In this document: one piece after another, positions 5,623 through 5,895 of the stretch | Layout of the letters: every line of letters starts with the position of its first letter | Position numbering within the stretch: the stretch's first letter is position 1 | Origin: an uncultured Eubacteriales bacterium | GTDB lineage: Bacteria > Bacillota > Clostridia > Oscillospirales > Acutalibacteraceae | DNA length: 5,895 bases | NCBI GenBank assembly: GCA_900321905.1 | Contig: ONXZ01000104.1 | Location: forward strand, 1-5,895 | Direction: 5' to 3' | The notes under the pieces: generated by a model | Seen by the model: the letters and a program-made list of their open reading frames with translations, nothing else | Database searches by the model: none | What the model was told of the DNA's origin: nothing | Position numbers and translations under genes: made by a program

Positions 5623-5720
5623 GTGGACGCTGTGGCAGAAGCGGCAGAGTAAAAATGGTATTTTTCTATATAAGTTTTTGTTTTGTAAAATTATGTGTTT
5701 TGTTGTGCCACTTATGCCAC
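5623..5720. repeat. GTGGCA-type iterated and inverted repeats around an AT-rich core
   Basis: On the left, three 9-base units follow each other: GTGGACGCT, GTGGCAGAA, GCGGCAGAG (5623-5649). On the right, 5705-5720 (GTGCCACTTATGCCAC) is the inverse of 5632-5647 with 13 of 16 bases matching, and it overlaps the last codons of the minus-strand gene. About 57 bases between them are strongly AT-rich. This could be a regulatory or replication-related site of the mobile element, or chance similarity. No function is shown by the sequence itself. Confidence 0.5.
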
Positions 5721-5895
5721 TATACGATAACCTAATAAATAAAGGGTTCTATAACTATTGTATTGTTTCCTTTTGATTTCACCGTACCGTTTCAGCCGTT
5801 CGCTGAATTTGTTTTGCGCGAGGGGTTGCATACCGCCGCCGAGGCACCAGTTGCGGTACTCGCGGTAAATCTCTGCAGTGGGGGTTGCCGCGCCC
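5712..5895 (-). CDS. C-terminal fragment of a P4-type phage/plasmid primase-helicase (cut by window edge)
   Basis: The minus strand is open from the window edge to a TAA at 5714-5712, giving 60 residues of a C-terminus; the start lies outside. The residues TAEIYREYRNWCLGGGMQPL, then QNKFSERLKRYG, and the ending LLGYRIVA match the pattern I know for the C-terminal winged-helix tail of P4-family/D5-like primase-helicases: (Y)xxYxxWCxxxGxxPLxxxxFxxRL, then a final LGxR/Y. Such proteins open and prime replication of satellite phages, prophages, plasmids and integrative elements. The gene runs toward the coaD operon, and the symmetric terminator at 5324-5367 separates them. The family call rests on a short motif match; a general phage replication protein with the same tail is the main alternative. 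Confidence 0.72.
   Translation of the reverse strand, partial: GAATPTAEIYREYRNWCLGGGMQPLAQNKFSERLKRYGEIKRKQYNSYRTLYLLGYRIVA

Larger units (their letters stand above)
5361..5711. other. Repeat-rich non-coding stretch
   Basis: No credible gene, tRNA or promoter is seen here. Nearly the whole stretch is hairpins and short repeats, listed individually. It separates the housekeeping operon from the minus-strand primase-like gene. A plus-strand open frame from about 5621 has no start codon or ribosome site and mirrors the inverted repeats, so it is not called. Confidence 0.7.

Noticed and set aside
5621..5776. Plus-strand small protein over the GTGGCA repeats
   Set aside because: There is no good start codon or ribosome site, and the frame overlaps the better supported minus-strand primase tail.

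Overview
The window looks like chromosomal DNA from a low-to-mid GC Clostridia (Bacillota), most likely a gut Ruminococcaceae/Oscillospiraceae relative. The evidence is strong AGGAGG-like ribosome sites, consensus sigma-A promoters, an HPr carrying both His15 and Ser46, and a coaD gene followed by a small coiled-coil protein of the type often annotated 'ATPase' in Clostridia. This placement is by recognition of protein style, not by a search.

Layout, left to right. Bases 1-86 are intergenic, with a GC hairpin and short direct repeats. rimM and trmD (87-1317) form an overlapping pair for ribosome and tRNA maturation and end at an AT-rich hairpin with a T-run. A sigma-A promoter (1395-1422) then drives an HPr gene (ptsH, 1493-1756), which ends at a textbook terminator (1785-1811). 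uvrC (1837-3657) starts 25 bases later with a strong ribosome site and a GTG start. It reads as one frame of normal length but is cut by a single in-frame TAA at codon 262, inside an A6-T-A11 tract. A second sigma-A promoter (3673-3701) drives rsmD, coaD and the coiled-coil gene (3734-5332), a compact operon closed by a large symmetric terminator.

The last ~560 bases are of different character. A 350-base non-coding stretch holds several hairpins, a structured multi-stem element, a 37-base tandem duplication, a heptamer repeat and GTGGCA-type iterated/inverted repeats around an AT-rich core. On the minus strand at the right edge (5712-5895) is the C-terminal end of a protein that resembles P4-type phage/plasmid primase-helicases. 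It is cut by the window edge and suggests that a prophage or integrative element lies to the right.

Most of the window is ordinary housekeeping: ribosome assembly (RimM, RsmD), tRNA methylation (TrmD), sugar phosphotransfer and carbon control (HPr), nucleotide excision repair (UvrC) and coenzyme A synthesis (CoaD). I do not see a complete undescribed system. The items most worth a second look are the interrupted uvrC and the repeat-rich junction with the primase fragment.
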